Shown one piece after another: positions 17,177-26,704 of a stretch of 64,000 nt of DNA. The stretch's first letter is position 1. Every line of letters starts with the position of its first letter. The notes under the pieces are model-generated. The model did not search any database and was not told the origin of the DNA. It saw only the letters and a program-made list of their open reading frames with translations. Position numbers and translations under genes: made by a program. The stretch is from assembly GCF_021390175.1 (NCBI RefSeq), contig NZ_CP090004.1:3029001-3093000 (forward strand), given 5' to 3'. Source of the stretch: Flagellimonas sp. HMM57 (lineage in GTDB: Bacteria; Bacteroidota; Bacteroidia; Flavobacteriales; Flavobacteriaceae).

Positions 17177-19023
17177 TGGCAGATATCATTAAACTATTGC
17201 CAGACCATGTCGCTAATCAAATTGCAGCAGGGGAAGTGGTTCAACGGCCAGCTTCGGTGGTAAAAGAATTGTTGGAAAATGCAATCGATGCCGGTGCTAC
17301 ATTGATAAAGCTTATTGTAAAGGACGGCGGAAAGACTTTGATCCAGGTGGTCGATAACGGCATGGGAATGAGCGAGACCGATGCCAGATTGTCTTTTGAA
17401 AGGCATGCAACTTCCAAAATATCCAATGCCCAAGATCTTTTCAATTTACAGACCAAGGGATTTCGAGGAGAGGCGTTGGCTTCAATTGCCGCCATAGCCC
17501 ATGTGGATATGCAAACTAGAACCGATGTAACCGAGGTAGGGACACATCTAAAGATAGAGGGTAGCAAAATAGTAATGCAAGATGTTATTGCAACTCCTAA
17601 AGGTACATCGATAGCGGTTAAAAATCTATTCTTTAATATTCCGGCAAGACGTAATTTTCTTAAATCGAACCAAGTGGAGTTACGTCATATTATGGACGAA
17701 TTCCATAGAGTTGCTCTAGTGCATCCCACTATCGAGTTTCATTTTTTTAACAACGGCTCTGAAGTTTTTAATCTGCCAAAGACGAATTACAGGCAACGGA
17801 TAAGCCATGTTTTTGGCAGTAAAATGAGCGGCCGCTTGGTTCCGGTAAACGAGGAGACCGAAGTGGTCAAAATTTCCGGATTCATCTGTAAGCCCGAATT
17901 TGCAAAAAAGAGTAGGGGAGAACAGTTTTTCTTCGCCAACGACAGATTTATTAAAAGTCCATATTTGCATCATTCCGTAGTAGCAGCTTTTGAAGGACTC
18001 ATAAAGTCTGATCTCTATCCTGGGTACTTCTTGTATTTAGAAGTGAATCCATCATCAATAGACATCAACATACACCCTACGAAAACAGAAGTTAAGTTTG
18101 ATGATGAAAATACAATGTACGCTATTTTGCGGTCTACCATAAAGCATAGCTTGGGACAATTTAATGTGGCTCCCGTATTGGATTTTGACCATGACCCTAA
18201 TCTGGACACTCCCTACGAATACAAAGAGAAAGGTGTAATACTCCCAAAAGTAACGGTGGACGCTTCTTTTAATCCATTTCAATCTACCCAAGAAAAAACA
18301 GGTAGTACGGGCACTTATAAAAAGACGAGTGCTAAAGGTTGGGAAAATCTATATGAAGGGTTGGATGCTGAAATAAAGACCGATAATTTTAGTAGTGTAC
18401 AAATAGAATCCGATGATGTTGCCCAAGGTACTTTTTATTCCGATTCTGATACCGAAGAACATACAGGAACTACCTTTCAACTTAGAAGAAAATATATTGT
18501 TAGTACCATTAAATCGGGTATGTTGGTCATTAATCAAAATCGTGCTCATGAACGGGTGCTTTTTGAAAAGTTCTTGACCGAGATAACCGTAAAAGAAGGT
18601 ATAAGCCAACAGCTTTTATTTCCTTTGGAGCTTTCATTTACAAAACAAGAACTTACTGTTTTAAAAGAAGTTAAGGATAGTCTCGCCAATGTTGGTTTTG
18701 CTTTTGAAAGTTTAGAAGGAGAGACTGTTAAAGTGACAGGTGTTCCTTTAATTCTTTCTGAAAGAGGAATTGGCACGGTATTGGACCGAATAATGGCAGA
18801 TTATAAGGAAGGGTTTGAAGGAAATTCAATTTCCCAAGCAGAAGTTTTAGCGGCAACACTTGCTAAAAACCTTGCCGTAAAAACAGGGGAGCTATTGGAC
18901 AAAGAGTCGCAACTGGCATTGGTAAACGATTTATTCGGTTGTAAGGAGCCAACACTAAGTCCTTCACAAAAATTGACGTATATTATTATCTCTGAAGGGG
19001 ATATTGAAAAAAAATTTAGCTAA
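17176..19023 (+). CDS. mutL: DNA mismatch repair protein MutL
   Basis: This 615-residue GHKL ATPase links MutS recognition to downstream repair. The N-terminal motifs are intact: NQIAAGEVVQRPASVVKEL, ENAIDAGAT, DNGMGM, RHATSKI and TKGFRGEALASI. The C-terminal dimer domain reads NQNRAHERVLFE at about residues 452-463, where endonuclease-type MutLs have DQHAxxExxxxE, so the first Asp and the His are not conserved. It ends with a CKEPTLSP segment in place of the usual CPHGRP-like motif. It runs straight into the first rhomboid gene without a gap. Confidence 0.96.
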   Translation: MADIIKLLPDHVANQIAAGEVVQRPASVVKELLENAIDAGATLIKLIVKDGGKTLIQVVDNGMGMSETDARLSFERHATSKISNAQDLFNLQTKGFRGEALASIAAIAHVDMQTRTDVTEVGTHLKIEGSKIVMQDVIATPKGTSIAVKNLFFNIPARRNFLKSNQVELRHIMDEFHRVALVHPTIEFHFFNNGSEVFNLPKTNYRQRISHVFGSKMSGRLVPVNEETEVVKISGFICKPEFAKKSRGEQFFFANDRFIKSPYLHHSVVAAFEGLIKSDLYPGYFLYLEVNPSSIDINIHPTKTEVKFDDENTMYAILRSTIKHSLGQFNVAPVLDFDHDPNLDTPYEYKEKGVILPKVTVDASFNPFQSTQEKTGSTGTYKKTSAKGWENLYEGLDAEIKTDNFSSVQIESDDVAQGTFYSDSDTEEHTGTTFQLRRKYIVSTIKSGMLVINQNRAHERVLFEKFLTEITVKEGISQQLLFPLELSFTKQELTVLKEVKDSLANVGFAFESLEGETVKVTGVPLILSERGIGTVLDRIMADYKEGFEGNSISQAEVLAATLAKNLAVKTGELLDKESQLALVNDLFGCKEPTLSPSQKLTYIIISEGDIEKKFS

Positions 19024-19758
19024 ATGGGTAGATTGACCGAGGCAGTAAAACACCTGTTGATCATCAACGTTATTTTGTTTTTTGCCACACAATTATATGG
19101 CGACCAAATGTACCAATGGTTGTCACTTTGGTTCCCTAAGAATACCAATTTTCAATGGTGGCAGGTTATTTCCCATATGTTCATGCACGGGAGCGTCATG
19201 CACATACTTTTCAACATGTATGCGTTATGGGCATTTGGCACGCCTCTAGAGCAGGTTTGGGGCAGGAACAAATTCCTCTTCTTTTATTTTTCAGCGGGTT
19301 TGGGCTCAGCCTTTTTGCACTCAGGGGTCAATTATTATCTTTTTAGTGAAGGTATGAACGCTTTGGTCAATTCTGGGATGACGGAAACACAGGTTTTGGA
19401 CATTCTGGCTAATGGGCAGTATAGTCCAGATTGGTACAATTTAGCTTCCAAAAGCACAATAGATAATTTTTTGAGTGCTTATAATACGCCAGCTGTTGGT
19501 GCTTCTGGAGCTATATATGGTGTTTTGGTAGCTTTTGCTTTTATGTATTCCGAAGCGAAACTTATGCTCATATTTCTTCCCGTACCCATTAAGGCAAAGT
19601 ATTTTGTGCCTTTGTTGTTGCTGGGGGATTTAATTTTTGGAATAGGCAACATAAATACGGGAGTAGCACATTTTGCCCATATCGGCGGAGCATTGATAGG
19701 CTTCCTTATGATGTGGTATTGGAAAAAAAATCAGTTTAATCAAAATAGATGGAACTAA
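19024..19758 (+). CDS. Rhomboid family intramembrane serine protease
   Basis: The protein has 244 residues and about six hydrophobic helices. The catalytic Ser is in VGASGAIYGVLVAF (about residue 161) and the His in HFAHIGGALIGFL (about 219). An HGSVMHILFNMYALW segment supplies the HxxxN element of helix 2. Rhomboids cut membrane helices within the bilayer. The start directly follows the mutL stop, so it is translated from the same mRNA. The substrate is unknown. Confidence 0.93.
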   Translation: MGRLTEAVKHLLIINVILFFATQLYGDQMYQWLSLWFPKNTNFQWWQVISHMFMHGSVMHILFNMYALWAFGTPLEQVWGRNKFLFFYFSAGLGSAFLHSGVNYYLFSEGMNALVNSGMTETQVLDILANGQYSPDWYNLASKSTIDNFLSAYNTPAVGASGAIYGVLVAFAFMYSEAKLMLIFLPVPIKAKYFVPLLLLGDLIFGIGNINTGVAHFAHIGGALIGFLMMWYWKKNQFNQNRWN

Positions 19759-19761
19759 CCT

Positions 19762-20628
19762 ATGGCTAATGGTAGTTTACAATATAATTTTGCTCGGCTA
19801 AATATCGCGGAAAAGCTAATAGCCTTAAATGTGTTGATTTTCATTCTAGATGGATTGGCTTTAGCACTTCTTGGAGGTTCGGTAGCAAGCTGGTTTCATC
19901 TTCCAAAAGATTTTATGGGGTTTTTAGGGCAACCTTGGTCCATAATTACCTATTCCTTTTTCCATGCTGGATTTGGTCATATTTTTTGGAATATGATCAT
20001 GCTCTATTTTACAGGACGTATTTTCTTGAATCTTTTTGATGCGCAACGATTTATCAATGTATATTTTTTAGGGGTGATTGTAGGAGGGTTGGTCTTCTTA
20101 TTGAGCTACAATATATTCCCTACGCTACTAAATACCAATACAGCGTTGATTGGAGCGTCCGCTGGCGTTACCGCGGTATTGATATTTATTTGTGCCTATA
20201 TTCCAAACCAAGAAGTACGTATCATATTTTTTAATGTGAAACTTTGGTATGTTGGGGCATTTTTCATCTTGGTAGATTTAATTCGTATTCCTTATGGTGA
20301 TAATGTAGGAGGGAGGCTTGCCCATTTAGGTGGTGCTCTCCTTGGGTATATTTATGCACGACAATTGTTAAAAGGAATCGATATAGGTTCAGGTTTTGGA
20401 AAGCTTAGAAATGCCATTGCGCAATGGTTCAAGCCTAGGGATAAAAAAGCACCATTAAAAACGGTGTACAAGAAGAACACTGCCAAAAGCAAAAGCGCCA
20501 AGGATTACGATAAAGAAGCCCACCAACGTAAAATAGATGCCATTCTAGACAAAATCAGTAAATCCGGTTATGAAAGCTTATCCAAAGCTGAAAAGGATTT
20601 TCTTTTTAAGGCAGGAAAAGAAGACTAA
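19762..20628 (+). CDS. Second rhomboid family protease with C-terminal DUF6576-like tail
   Basis: The protein has 288 residues with a rhomboid core: HAGFGHIFWNMIMLYFTG, then GASAGVTAVLIFICA with the catalytic Ser (about residue 134), then RLAHLGGALLGY with the His (about 190). A basic cytoplasmic tail ends in IDAILDKISKSGYESLSKAE, the short conserved motif seen at the end of many Bacteroidota rhomboids. It lies 3 bp after the first rhomboid gene and is clearly a diverged paralogue. Confidence 0.92.
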   Translation: MANGSLQYNFARLNIAEKLIALNVLIFILDGLALALLGGSVASWFHLPKDFMGFLGQPWSIITYSFFHAGFGHIFWNMIMLYFTGRIFLNLFDAQRFINVYFLGVIVGGLVFLLSYNIFPTLLNTNTALIGASAGVTAVLIFICAYIPNQEVRIIFFNVKLWYVGAFFILVDLIRIPYGDNVGGRLAHLGGALLGYIYARQLLKGIDIGSGFGKLRNAIAQWFKPRDKKAPLKTVYKKNTAKSKSAKDYDKEAHQRKIDAILDKISKSGYESLSKAEKDFLFKAGKED

Positions 20629-20648
20629 TTCGTGAAAAAGCGTTGAGT

Positions 20649-21662
20649 ATGCTCGGAAAGTTGATCTTTGGGTTTAATGTTACAGTTGCCATAGCGCTGT
20701 TATTGACCTGCATATTATCTTTTTTTAGTATTCAAATAATTCCGGTCCTTTCTGTACTTAGCTTAAGTGTTCCTTTTTTATTTATTGTAAATGTACTTTT
20801 CCTTTTATATTGGATATATAGAAAAAAGAGAAAGTTCTTATGGTCATTAGCTGCTTTGGCAATGGGCTATTTTGTTTTTGGGCCATTTTATGGAGTTGGA
20901 AACAAAAATCAGGATGCTGATGAAACATCCGATTTAAGGATAATGACCTTCAATGTATGGCATTTTAATAAAAACGAATGGATAAAAGAGCCTAACATTG
21001 GAGACCGAATCATTGATTTTATTAAGGCTGAAAAACCAGATATCCTGTGCATACAAGAATTTCATAGAGAGCGAAAAGATGAATTGTCCCAATATCCATA
21101 TAACAGCATTACACCTGATTCTGTTGGTAAAATTACACAGGGCATTTTTTCCAAATATCCGATCTTAAATAAAGGATCTATTGATTTTCCAGGTACCATA
21201 AACAATGTCATCTATGTGGATCTTCTTGTAAGGAGCGATACAATACGTGTTTATAATATGCATTTGCAGTCCTTTAGTATTGTTCCTTCATCAGAAACAT
21301 TTTCTGAGAAAGAATCAGAAAAAACCTATAAAAGACTCGTCAATACGTTTTCTAAACAATTGGAGCAAGCGAAAATCTTCAACGACCATGTTAAACAAAG
21401 TCCCTACAGCACCATTGTATGTGGGGATTTGAACAATACCCAATTTTCGAATATCTACAGAATAGTACGAGACGATTTACAGGATAGCTTTCTGGAAAAG
21501 GGAAATGGATTTGGTCGTACCTACAAGATTTTTAATTTCCCGTTACGAATCGATTATGTGCTAGCAGACGCTTCATTTCAAGTGATTTCGCATACCAATT
21601 TTGACGAAATGTTATCGGACCATTACCCTGTAGCGGCTACATTGCGTTATACATCACATTAA
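20649..21662 (+). CDS. Endonuclease/exonuclease/phosphatase (EEP) family membrane protein
   Basis: The protein has 337 residues. The first 85 contain two or three membrane helices. The EEP domain follows: LRIMTFNVWHFN, DILCIQEFHRER with the metal-binding Glu, VYNMHLQS, TIVCGDLNNTQFS, RIDYVLADASF and SDHYPVAATL with the catalytic Asp-His. The group covers DNases, sphingomyelinases and inositol phosphatases, and the true substrate cannot be told. I chose ATG 20649 over the TTG at 20643. It ends the mutL-rhomboid operon and overlaps the convergent DUF6122 gene by 9 bases. Confidence 0.9.
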   Translation: MLGKLIFGFNVTVAIALLLTCILSFFSIQIIPVLSVLSLSVPFLFIVNVLFLLYWIYRKKRKFLWSLAALAMGYFVFGPFYGVGNKNQDADETSDLRIMTFNVWHFNKNEWIKEPNIGDRIIDFIKAEKPDILCIQEFHRERKDELSQYPYNSITPDSVGKITQGIFSKYPILNKGSIDFPGTINNVIYVDLLVRSDTIRVYNMHLQSFSIVPSSETFSEKESEKTYKRLVNTFSKQLEQAKIFNDHVKQSPYSTIVCGDLNNTQFSNIYRIVRDDLQDSFLEKGNGFGRTYKIFNFPLRIDYVLADASFQVISHTNFDEMLSDHYPVAATLRYTSH

Positions 21663-21962
21663 TAAACAATCCATACTATCCGCAATAATGTGAATGATCA
21701 AAGCCAAGCCAATCAGTCTAGTTTTTTTAAAAAAAGGCAAGACACAATACAGAAGAATTGCCCAAATACTATGAAGGGGATGAAATCCAATGCTACATCG
21801 ATTAGCATCAAAAATGGGTTCGGCAAATGCATGGTCTATATCGATTAAAATACCGGCCAGGAGTATAAGGGTTACTTTTAGTTTGTTCTCCTTTACGAGT
21901 AGAAGCCCAATAAGAATGGGAGCTAAAAAATGAATTCCATAATGGATGAAGAACCTAAACAT
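21654..21962 (-). CDS. DUF6122-like small integral membrane protein
   Basis: The protein has 102 residues with three or four hydrophobic segments and several His and Asp residues (YGIHFLAPILIGL, LIDIDHAFAEP, FHPLHSIWA, IIHIIADSMD). The pattern of His/Asp next to helices recalls the YdjM/DUF457 membrane hydrolase-like families, which is only a resemblance. It overlaps the WbqC gene by 8 bases, making it the last gene of the lepB operon. Confidence 0.78.
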   Translation of the reverse strand: MFRFFIHYGIHFLAPILIGLLLVKENKLKVTLILLAGILIDIDHAFAEPIFDANRCSIGFHPLHSIWAILLYCVLPFFKKTRLIGLALIIHIIADSMDCLLM

Positions 21963-22578
21963 CGATAGATAGATTTCTCAAGAAAGTAAGTGTATTGGTT
22001 CCTTCGTTGAAGAGTAAATCCAAAATACTGAGATTCCCTATAAAACCATTTCTTTCCCCAAAAACCTGTGCATATTCATCCACTGCAATCATTGGGCTTT
22101 TTTTGGCATCCACCAGAAACCTTGAATCAATGAATTCTTTGGGATTTTTTTCAAAAGATACGTTTCGCTCCATGGAAGTTTTTATTCCCAGACATTCACC
22201 AATAATTGCTATTGTTTTTAAGTTGAAATCGTAAAGTAAACTGGCAGGTTCCTCGAACAAGGGTTTAAGGTCATCTTCATAGAACTCAAAAAAAGGCGAT
22301 GTCCTGTATGCTGTTTCCAAAGTTCGCCAATGCAGTTTTTGCCAGTTTACACTATTGTCCACTTCAACAGCATTATACTTTTGTCGACCCTCTTTACCGC
22401 CTACATGCCTTATTGGAATATTAAGCATATGTTTTCCCTGGTCCGTTGCAATATAACAGCGATTTCTATACGTCTGTTTTTGAAAATTATCATGTTCTTC
22501 CCAGATAACATCATTTTGGACAATCATGGCAAAAGTGATGATATTGGGAAAATATGCAGGGTGGACCAAGGTTTTCAA
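21955..22578 (-). CDS. WbqC-like family protein, TTG start
   Basis: This 207-residue protein opens with KTLVHPAYFPNIITFAMIV and NFQKQTYRNRCYIATDQGK, the signature of the WbqC family found beside sugar or surface-polysaccharide genes and, in flavobacteria, next to lepB. The only in-frame start that keeps this conserved N-terminus is TTG at 22578, because a stop codon lies three codons upstream. The biochemical function is not established. It is followed by the DUF6122 gene with 8 bases of overlap. Confidence 0.87.
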   Translation of the reverse strand: MKTLVHPAYFPNIITFAMIVQNDVIWEEHDNFQKQTYRNRCYIATDQGKHMLNIPIRHVGGKEGRQKYNAVEVDNSVNWQKLHWRTLETAYRTSPFFEFYEDDLKPLFEEPASLLYDFNLKTIAIIGECLGIKTSMERNVSFEKNPKEFIDSRFLVDAKKSPMIAVDEYAQVFGERNGFIGNLSILDLLFNEGTNTLTFLRNLSIDV

Positions 22579-22651
22579 TTGATATTATTTTTTATCGGGA
22601 ATAATAGTTTTGAACAACGCTCGTACTGGGCGTAGTCGAAGCAAACAACGC

Positions 22652-24394
22652 TTACTCAGTATTCTTCTTGCGCTTCTTTCTAAAAAAGTCAAAAACAAAC
22701 CAGCCTCCTAAAGCTATTAAAAAGTATATCAAATAAGATACAGGTTCTCCGCTGCCGCCTACCGTGGTGAAGATACGTTCCCAACGTGGTCTCCAGTTGG
22801 CGAGGCCCTCATCAAAATTATCAAAACTCATCCAAAGAAAAACCGGTTTACCTACAATATGGTCGGCGGGTACGTAGCCCCATGTTCTGGAATCCTCGGA
22901 ATGGTCTCTGTTATCTCCCATCATCCAATAATAGTCCTGTTTAAAAGTATAGGAAGATGATTCTGTTCCGTTAATATACATCTTTTGACCTCTGACCTCT
23001 ACTTCATTGTTTTCATAATCCCTAATGATTTTTTTGTATAGCGGAATGGTCTCAGGTGTTAGCGCTACCGTAGCTCCTGCTTTGGGAATATAGATTGGAC
23101 CAAAATTATCGACGTTCCAAGGGTGAATGTTAGGTTTTTGAGGATATGCACCACCATAAACACCCTTTCCTTCGTTTGTCTTTATAACAGAATCCACACT
23201 TTGATTTTTGCGCAGTTGCTCAACCATTTCATCGGTTAAATTGGCAACTCTAGACCTTGGTTTTTCCTCGGTCAGTGAAAGTCGTAGTTGTCTAATCACT
23301 TCCGTAGGTATCCCTTTCTCTTGGCTAATCAGTTCAATCTTTCCATCTGGGGTTTGTTGGGCACCCAATAAGTATGGTGCCAAGCCATTGTACTGATTTT
23401 GATTTACCGCTGCTGTTATGTATTTCCTCAGATAATCTGAAGCATCAACTTCTGAAAGTAATTTGCTCGACACCCCCTTCTGGGAATAAATCGTGTAATC
23501 GTACATGACCTTGGCCCTATCCGAAAGCTTTAGCTTTTCTCCATTGATATGGACAAACCCATCTATCACCGAGAGTGAATCGCCTGGAGTGCCCACACAT
23601 CTTTTTACATAGTTGGATTTTTTATCAATGGGCTTCTTGACCGCTTTTTCCGCCTTAAAAAACTGGTATAGCGTATCTGAAGGAAGACTAAAAACCACAA
23701 TATCGTTCTTCTTTATGGTATTAAATCCTGGAAGGCGTAAATACGGTAATCGCAGTTTATTCTTCCATGATGTTTTGTAGGTTTCTGGATTGACATCCGC
23801 TATGTAAGATCTAGTCTTTAAAACGGGTAGCGTATCGTGAACCATAGGTGCGGCCAAAGTGGTCATGGGCAATCTTGCACCGTAGTGAAACTTGCTCACG
23901 AACAGAAAATCCCCAATCCTAAGTGTGCGCTCCAAAGAGCCAGTGGGTATAACGTAAGGTTGGATAAAATAGGTGTGGACAAATGTCGCTGCCACTATCG
24001 CAAAAACAATAGAACTTACCCATTCACCAAGTCCTGTTCTTGGTTTTAAACTTCTATCTTCAATATAGCTTACATCTTCTGCGTAATTGATGTAGTAGAT
24101 ATAAAAACCTAGTGTTAGAATGGCCAGCCATGTATCTAAAAGCTTGTTTTTGCCAAAACTTCTAATGGTCTCGACCCATACTACTGGGAACATCAATAAA
24201 TTGATAATGGGTAAAAACAGTAAAAGTACCCACCACCAAGGCCTGTTTATGATTTTCATGAGCACAATCCCATTGTAAATTGGTATAGCGGCCTCCCAAG
24301 CTTTTCTGCCTGCTTTTACGTAGAGTTTCCAAGTTCCAAGAAAATGAATGATCTGTACAATTAAGATAAAAATAATCCACTGTGTACCGTCCAT
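22652..24394 (-). CDS. lepB: Signal peptidase I
   Basis: This is a 580-residue membrane protease that removes Sec signal peptides. Four hydrophobic helices in the first 150 residues precede the catalytic region. The Ser is in PTGSLERTLRIGD (about residue 151), and the Lys base in YVKRCVGTPGDSL (about 262). A block of about 200 residues follows before box E (YWMMGDNRDHSEDSRTWGYV), and there is a final helix near the C-terminus. Flavobacterial LepB proteins are commonly this long. It is downstream of dapB in the parAB operon. Confidence 0.95.
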   Translation of the reverse strand: MDGTQWIIFILIVQIIHFLGTWKLYVKAGRKAWEAAIPIYNGIVLMKIINRPWWWVLLLFLPIINLLMFPVVWVETIRSFGKNKLLDTWLAILTLGFYIYYINYAEDVSYIEDRSLKPRTGLGEWVSSIVFAIVAATFVHTYFIQPYVIPTGSLERTLRIGDFLFVSKFHYGARLPMTTLAAPMVHDTLPVLKTRSYIADVNPETYKTSWKNKLRLPYLRLPGFNTIKKNDIVVFSLPSDTLYQFFKAEKAVKKPIDKKSNYVKRCVGTPGDSLSVIDGFVHINGEKLKLSDRAKVMYDYTIYSQKGVSSKLLSEVDASDYLRKYITAAVNQNQYNGLAPYLLGAQQTPDGKIELISQEKGIPTEVIRQLRLSLTEEKPRSRVANLTDEMVEQLRKNQSVDSVIKTNEGKGVYGGAYPQKPNIHPWNVDNFGPIYIPKAGATVALTPETIPLYKKIIRDYENNEVEVRGQKMYINGTESSSYTFKQDYYWMMGDNRDHSEDSRTWGYVPADHIVGKPVFLWMSFDNFDEGLANWRPRWERIFTTVGGSGEPVSYLIYFLIALGGWFVFDFFRKKRKKNTE

Positions 24395-24441
24395 ATGTAA
24401 AGTTTAGTTTTTAGACACGAAGTCTTAATTTTTGTTACGTT

Positions 24442-25143
24442 TTATTTTAGATTTAACACATCTTTCATAGAAAACACCCCAGTTCTTCCTTGAATCCATT
24501 CCGCAGCGATAACAGCGCCCAGGGCAAAACCCTCTCTATTGTGCGCTGTATGCTTAATTTCTACGGTATCTACATTACTTTCGTAGGTTATGGTATGTGT
24601 ACCGGGAACGTTGCCCTCTCGCTTGGAAGTGATGGGAATGACATTTTTTTCAGCTTTGTCCAATTGCCAATTTTTGTAGGGAGTATGGGCTAGAATTCCT
24701 TCTGCCAAGGTTATGGCCGTTCCACTGGGGGCATCTAGCTTTTGAGTGTGATGGATTTCCTCCATAGCCACATTATATTGCTCTAGGTTTCCTATCATTT
24801 TGGCCAGATAAGAGTTGAGTTCAAAAAAAATATTGACTCCTAGACTAAAATTTGATGCGTATATAAAAGCACCCTTTTTCTCTTTGCAACTAGTTATGGC
24901 ATCTTCGTAATTATCCAACCACCCCGTAGTACCGGATATGACGGGCACATTATTTTCAAAACAATCCGTTATATTCTTAAAAGCTGATTCTGGAGTACTA
25001 AAATCAATGGCGACATCCATTGTGCCGTAATCTATTGTAGGGGAATTCAAATCTATTTTCGCAACAATTGAGTGACCCCTATCAGTAGCGATTTGCTCAA
25101 TCATTTTGCCCATTTTCCCATAACCGAACAGTCCAATTTTCAT
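24442..25143 (-). CDS. dapB: 4-hydroxy-tetrahydrodipicolinate reductase
   Basis: This 233-residue enzyme makes tetrahydrodipicolinate for lysine and meso-diaminopimelate, the latter needed for peptidoglycan. It has the Rossmann motif GLFGYGKMGKMIEQIA, ISGTTGWL, the catalytic EIHHTQKLDAPSGTA (about residues 128-142) and a C-terminal HTAHNREGFALGAV. It is slightly shorter than the E. coli enzyme, as is usual in Bacteroidota. It lies 3 bp after the DUF5683 gene and 47 bp before lepB. Confidence 0.96.
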   Translation of the reverse strand: MKIGLFGYGKMGKMIEQIATDRGHSIVAKIDLNSPTIDYGTMDVAIDFSTPESAFKNITDCFENNVPVISGTTGWLDNYEDAITSCKEKKGAFIYASNFSLGVNIFFELNSYLAKMIGNLEQYNVAMEEIHHTQKLDAPSGTAITLAEGILAHTPYKNWQLDKAEKNVIPITSKREGNVPGTHTITYESNVDTVEIKHTAHNREGFALGAVIAAEWIQGRTGVFSMKDVLNLK

Positions 25144-25146
25144 ATG

Positions 25147-25800
25147 CTAAAATTTTACGACCAGTGCCATCCCATAGTTTGGTCTATTGGTGATAGGGTT
25201 GAAGTTCAAAGAAGGTTGAAAATCTACAGATAGATTATCATCGACATTATACTGTTTTAAATGCGCATCTACATTCGCATCAACAATATTCAAAACATAT
25301 AGTGCTATTGAAATCAATAATGCTAAATCCCGATCACGTTGCGAGCTCTCTTGGGCGTTTTGTAATGCCTCATCTGAGATATCGGGAGCTGAACCAACGG
25401 CATTGTCGTTATTTATGTCATAAAACTCATCGTCTGTAAAACCAGCAAGTCTTCTTTTAAATGCGTCCCTTGCGCGATTGTATTCCGTATTGTTAAAGGA
25501 ATACACATAAACGCCTGTACCAATGGCACCTAGTACGATAGGAACCTTCCAGTACCGCTTGTTGTAGACTTGGCCCAACCCTGGAAGTATTGCTGAATAA
25601 AATGCAGCTTTGCTGGGAGCAAGTGGATTTATTCTCTTTTTTTCATACGTAACTTCTTGGATGATAATCCCTTCCCCTTCCAAGCCTTGTGCCAAAGAGT
25701 CAATCTCTTGGGGATGAGGGGCGGTTTCCTCTTCTTCCTGACAGAAAGCTAAATTTAGAAACAGAAAAGAAAAAAGTAGAAAAAATATGTTCTTACTCAC
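25147..25800 (-). CDS. DUF5683 family protein, GTG start
   Basis: The protein has 217 residues with a Sec signal (MSKNIFFLLFSFLFLNLAFC) and then an acidic linker. KAAFYSAILPGLGQVYNKRYWK and a hydrophobic IVLGAIGTGVYVYSF segment follow, which is the core of the DUF5683 family in Bacteroidota. The function is unknown. No ATG exists near the front; GTG at 25800 overlaps the parB stop by 8 bases, which supports it as the start by translational coupling. Confidence 0.87.
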   Translation of the reverse strand: MSKNIFFLLFSFLFLNLAFCQEEEETAPHPQEIDSLAQGLEGEGIIIQEVTYEKKRINPLAPSKAAFYSAILPGLGQVYNKRYWKVPIVLGAIGTGVYVYSFNNTEYNRARDAFKRRLAGFTDDEFYDINNDNAVGSAPDISDEALQNAQESSQRDRDLALLISIALYVLNIVDANVDAHLKQYNVDDNLSVDFQPSLNFNPITNRPNYGMALVVKF

Positions 25801-26704
25801 CTGTCAATAATTTTCTTAAACGCTGAAATTCTTCCTTGGAATGAAAAGGAATCACAATTTTACCTTTGCCGTTTTGGGAAGTGGTAATATCCACTTTTGC
25901 TGAAAGATGTTCTTTTAAGAGTTCTGCTCCTTTGGTAACATAGTTTGGAACACTTTTGCTAGTTCCTTCGCTTTTTTTAGAATCTATTCCATCATTTGAT
26001 TCTTTGTAAGTCTTGACCAAACGCTCAGTTTCCCGAACAGAAAGTCCGTCCGAGACCACTTTTTCATAGATATTGATTTGGTCTTTTTTCTTATCAATAT
26101 TTACAAGAGCTCTTCCATGCCCCATGCTTACAAAACCGTCCCGCATTCCTGTTTGAATAATGGGATGCAGTTTGAGCAAGCGTAAATAATTGGTGATGGT
26201 AGAGCGTTTTTTCCCCACCCGGTCACTAAGCTTTTCTTGTGTAACCTGAATTTCATCGATGAGCCTTTGGTACGAAAGTGCAATTTCAATAGGGTCTAAA
26301 TCTTGACGCTGAATGTTTTCTACCAATGCCATTTCCAAGGATTCTTGGTCATTGGCAATACGTATGTAAGCAGGAATGGTCTTTAGCCCCACTAATTTTG
26401 AAGCGCGAAACCGTCGCTCTCCAGAAACTAATTGAAACTTATTAAAATCAAGTTTTCTAACCGTAATAGGCTGTATGATTCCCAGTTCCCGTATTGAACT
26501 GGCAAGTTCTTTTAGTGCTTCGTCGTTAAAGTTGGAACGGGGCTGAAAGGGATTTACCTCTATAGCATCTATTTCCAGTTCGACTACATTACCTATTACC
26601 TTATCCGCATTTTTATCCGAAACTGATTGGATGTCATTTTCGGGGTCTTTTAACAGGGCTGACAGGCCTCTTCCCAAAGCCTGTTTTTTTGTTGCTTTCG
26701 CCAT
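25793..26704 (-). CDS. parB: Chromosome-partitioning protein ParB (Noc/Spo0J family)
   Basis: This 303-residue protein binds centromere-like parS sites and loads onto DNA as a CTP-dependent clamp. It has the N-terminal ALGRGLSALL motif, NPFQPRSNF, the CTP/arginine-rich motif VSGERRFRASKLVG (about residue 113), ALVENIQRQDLDPIE, and a helix-turn-helix around QEKLSDRVGKKRSTITNYL. The C-terminal dimer region carries a KGKIVIPF strand. It follows parA with no gap. Confidence 0.97.
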   Translation of the reverse strand: MAKATKKQALGRGLSALLKDPENDIQSVSDKNADKVIGNVVELEIDAIEVNPFQPRSNFNDEALKELASSIRELGIIQPITVRKLDFNKFQLVSGERRFRASKLVGLKTIPAYIRIANDQESLEMALVENIQRQDLDPIEIALSYQRLIDEIQVTQEKLSDRVGKKRSTITNYLRLLKLHPIIQTGMRDGFVSMGHGRALVNIDKKKDQINIYEKVVSDGLSVRETERLVKTYKESNDGIDSKKSEGTSKSVPNYVTKGAELLKEHLSAKVDITTSQNGKGKIVIPFHSKEEFQRLRKLLTGE

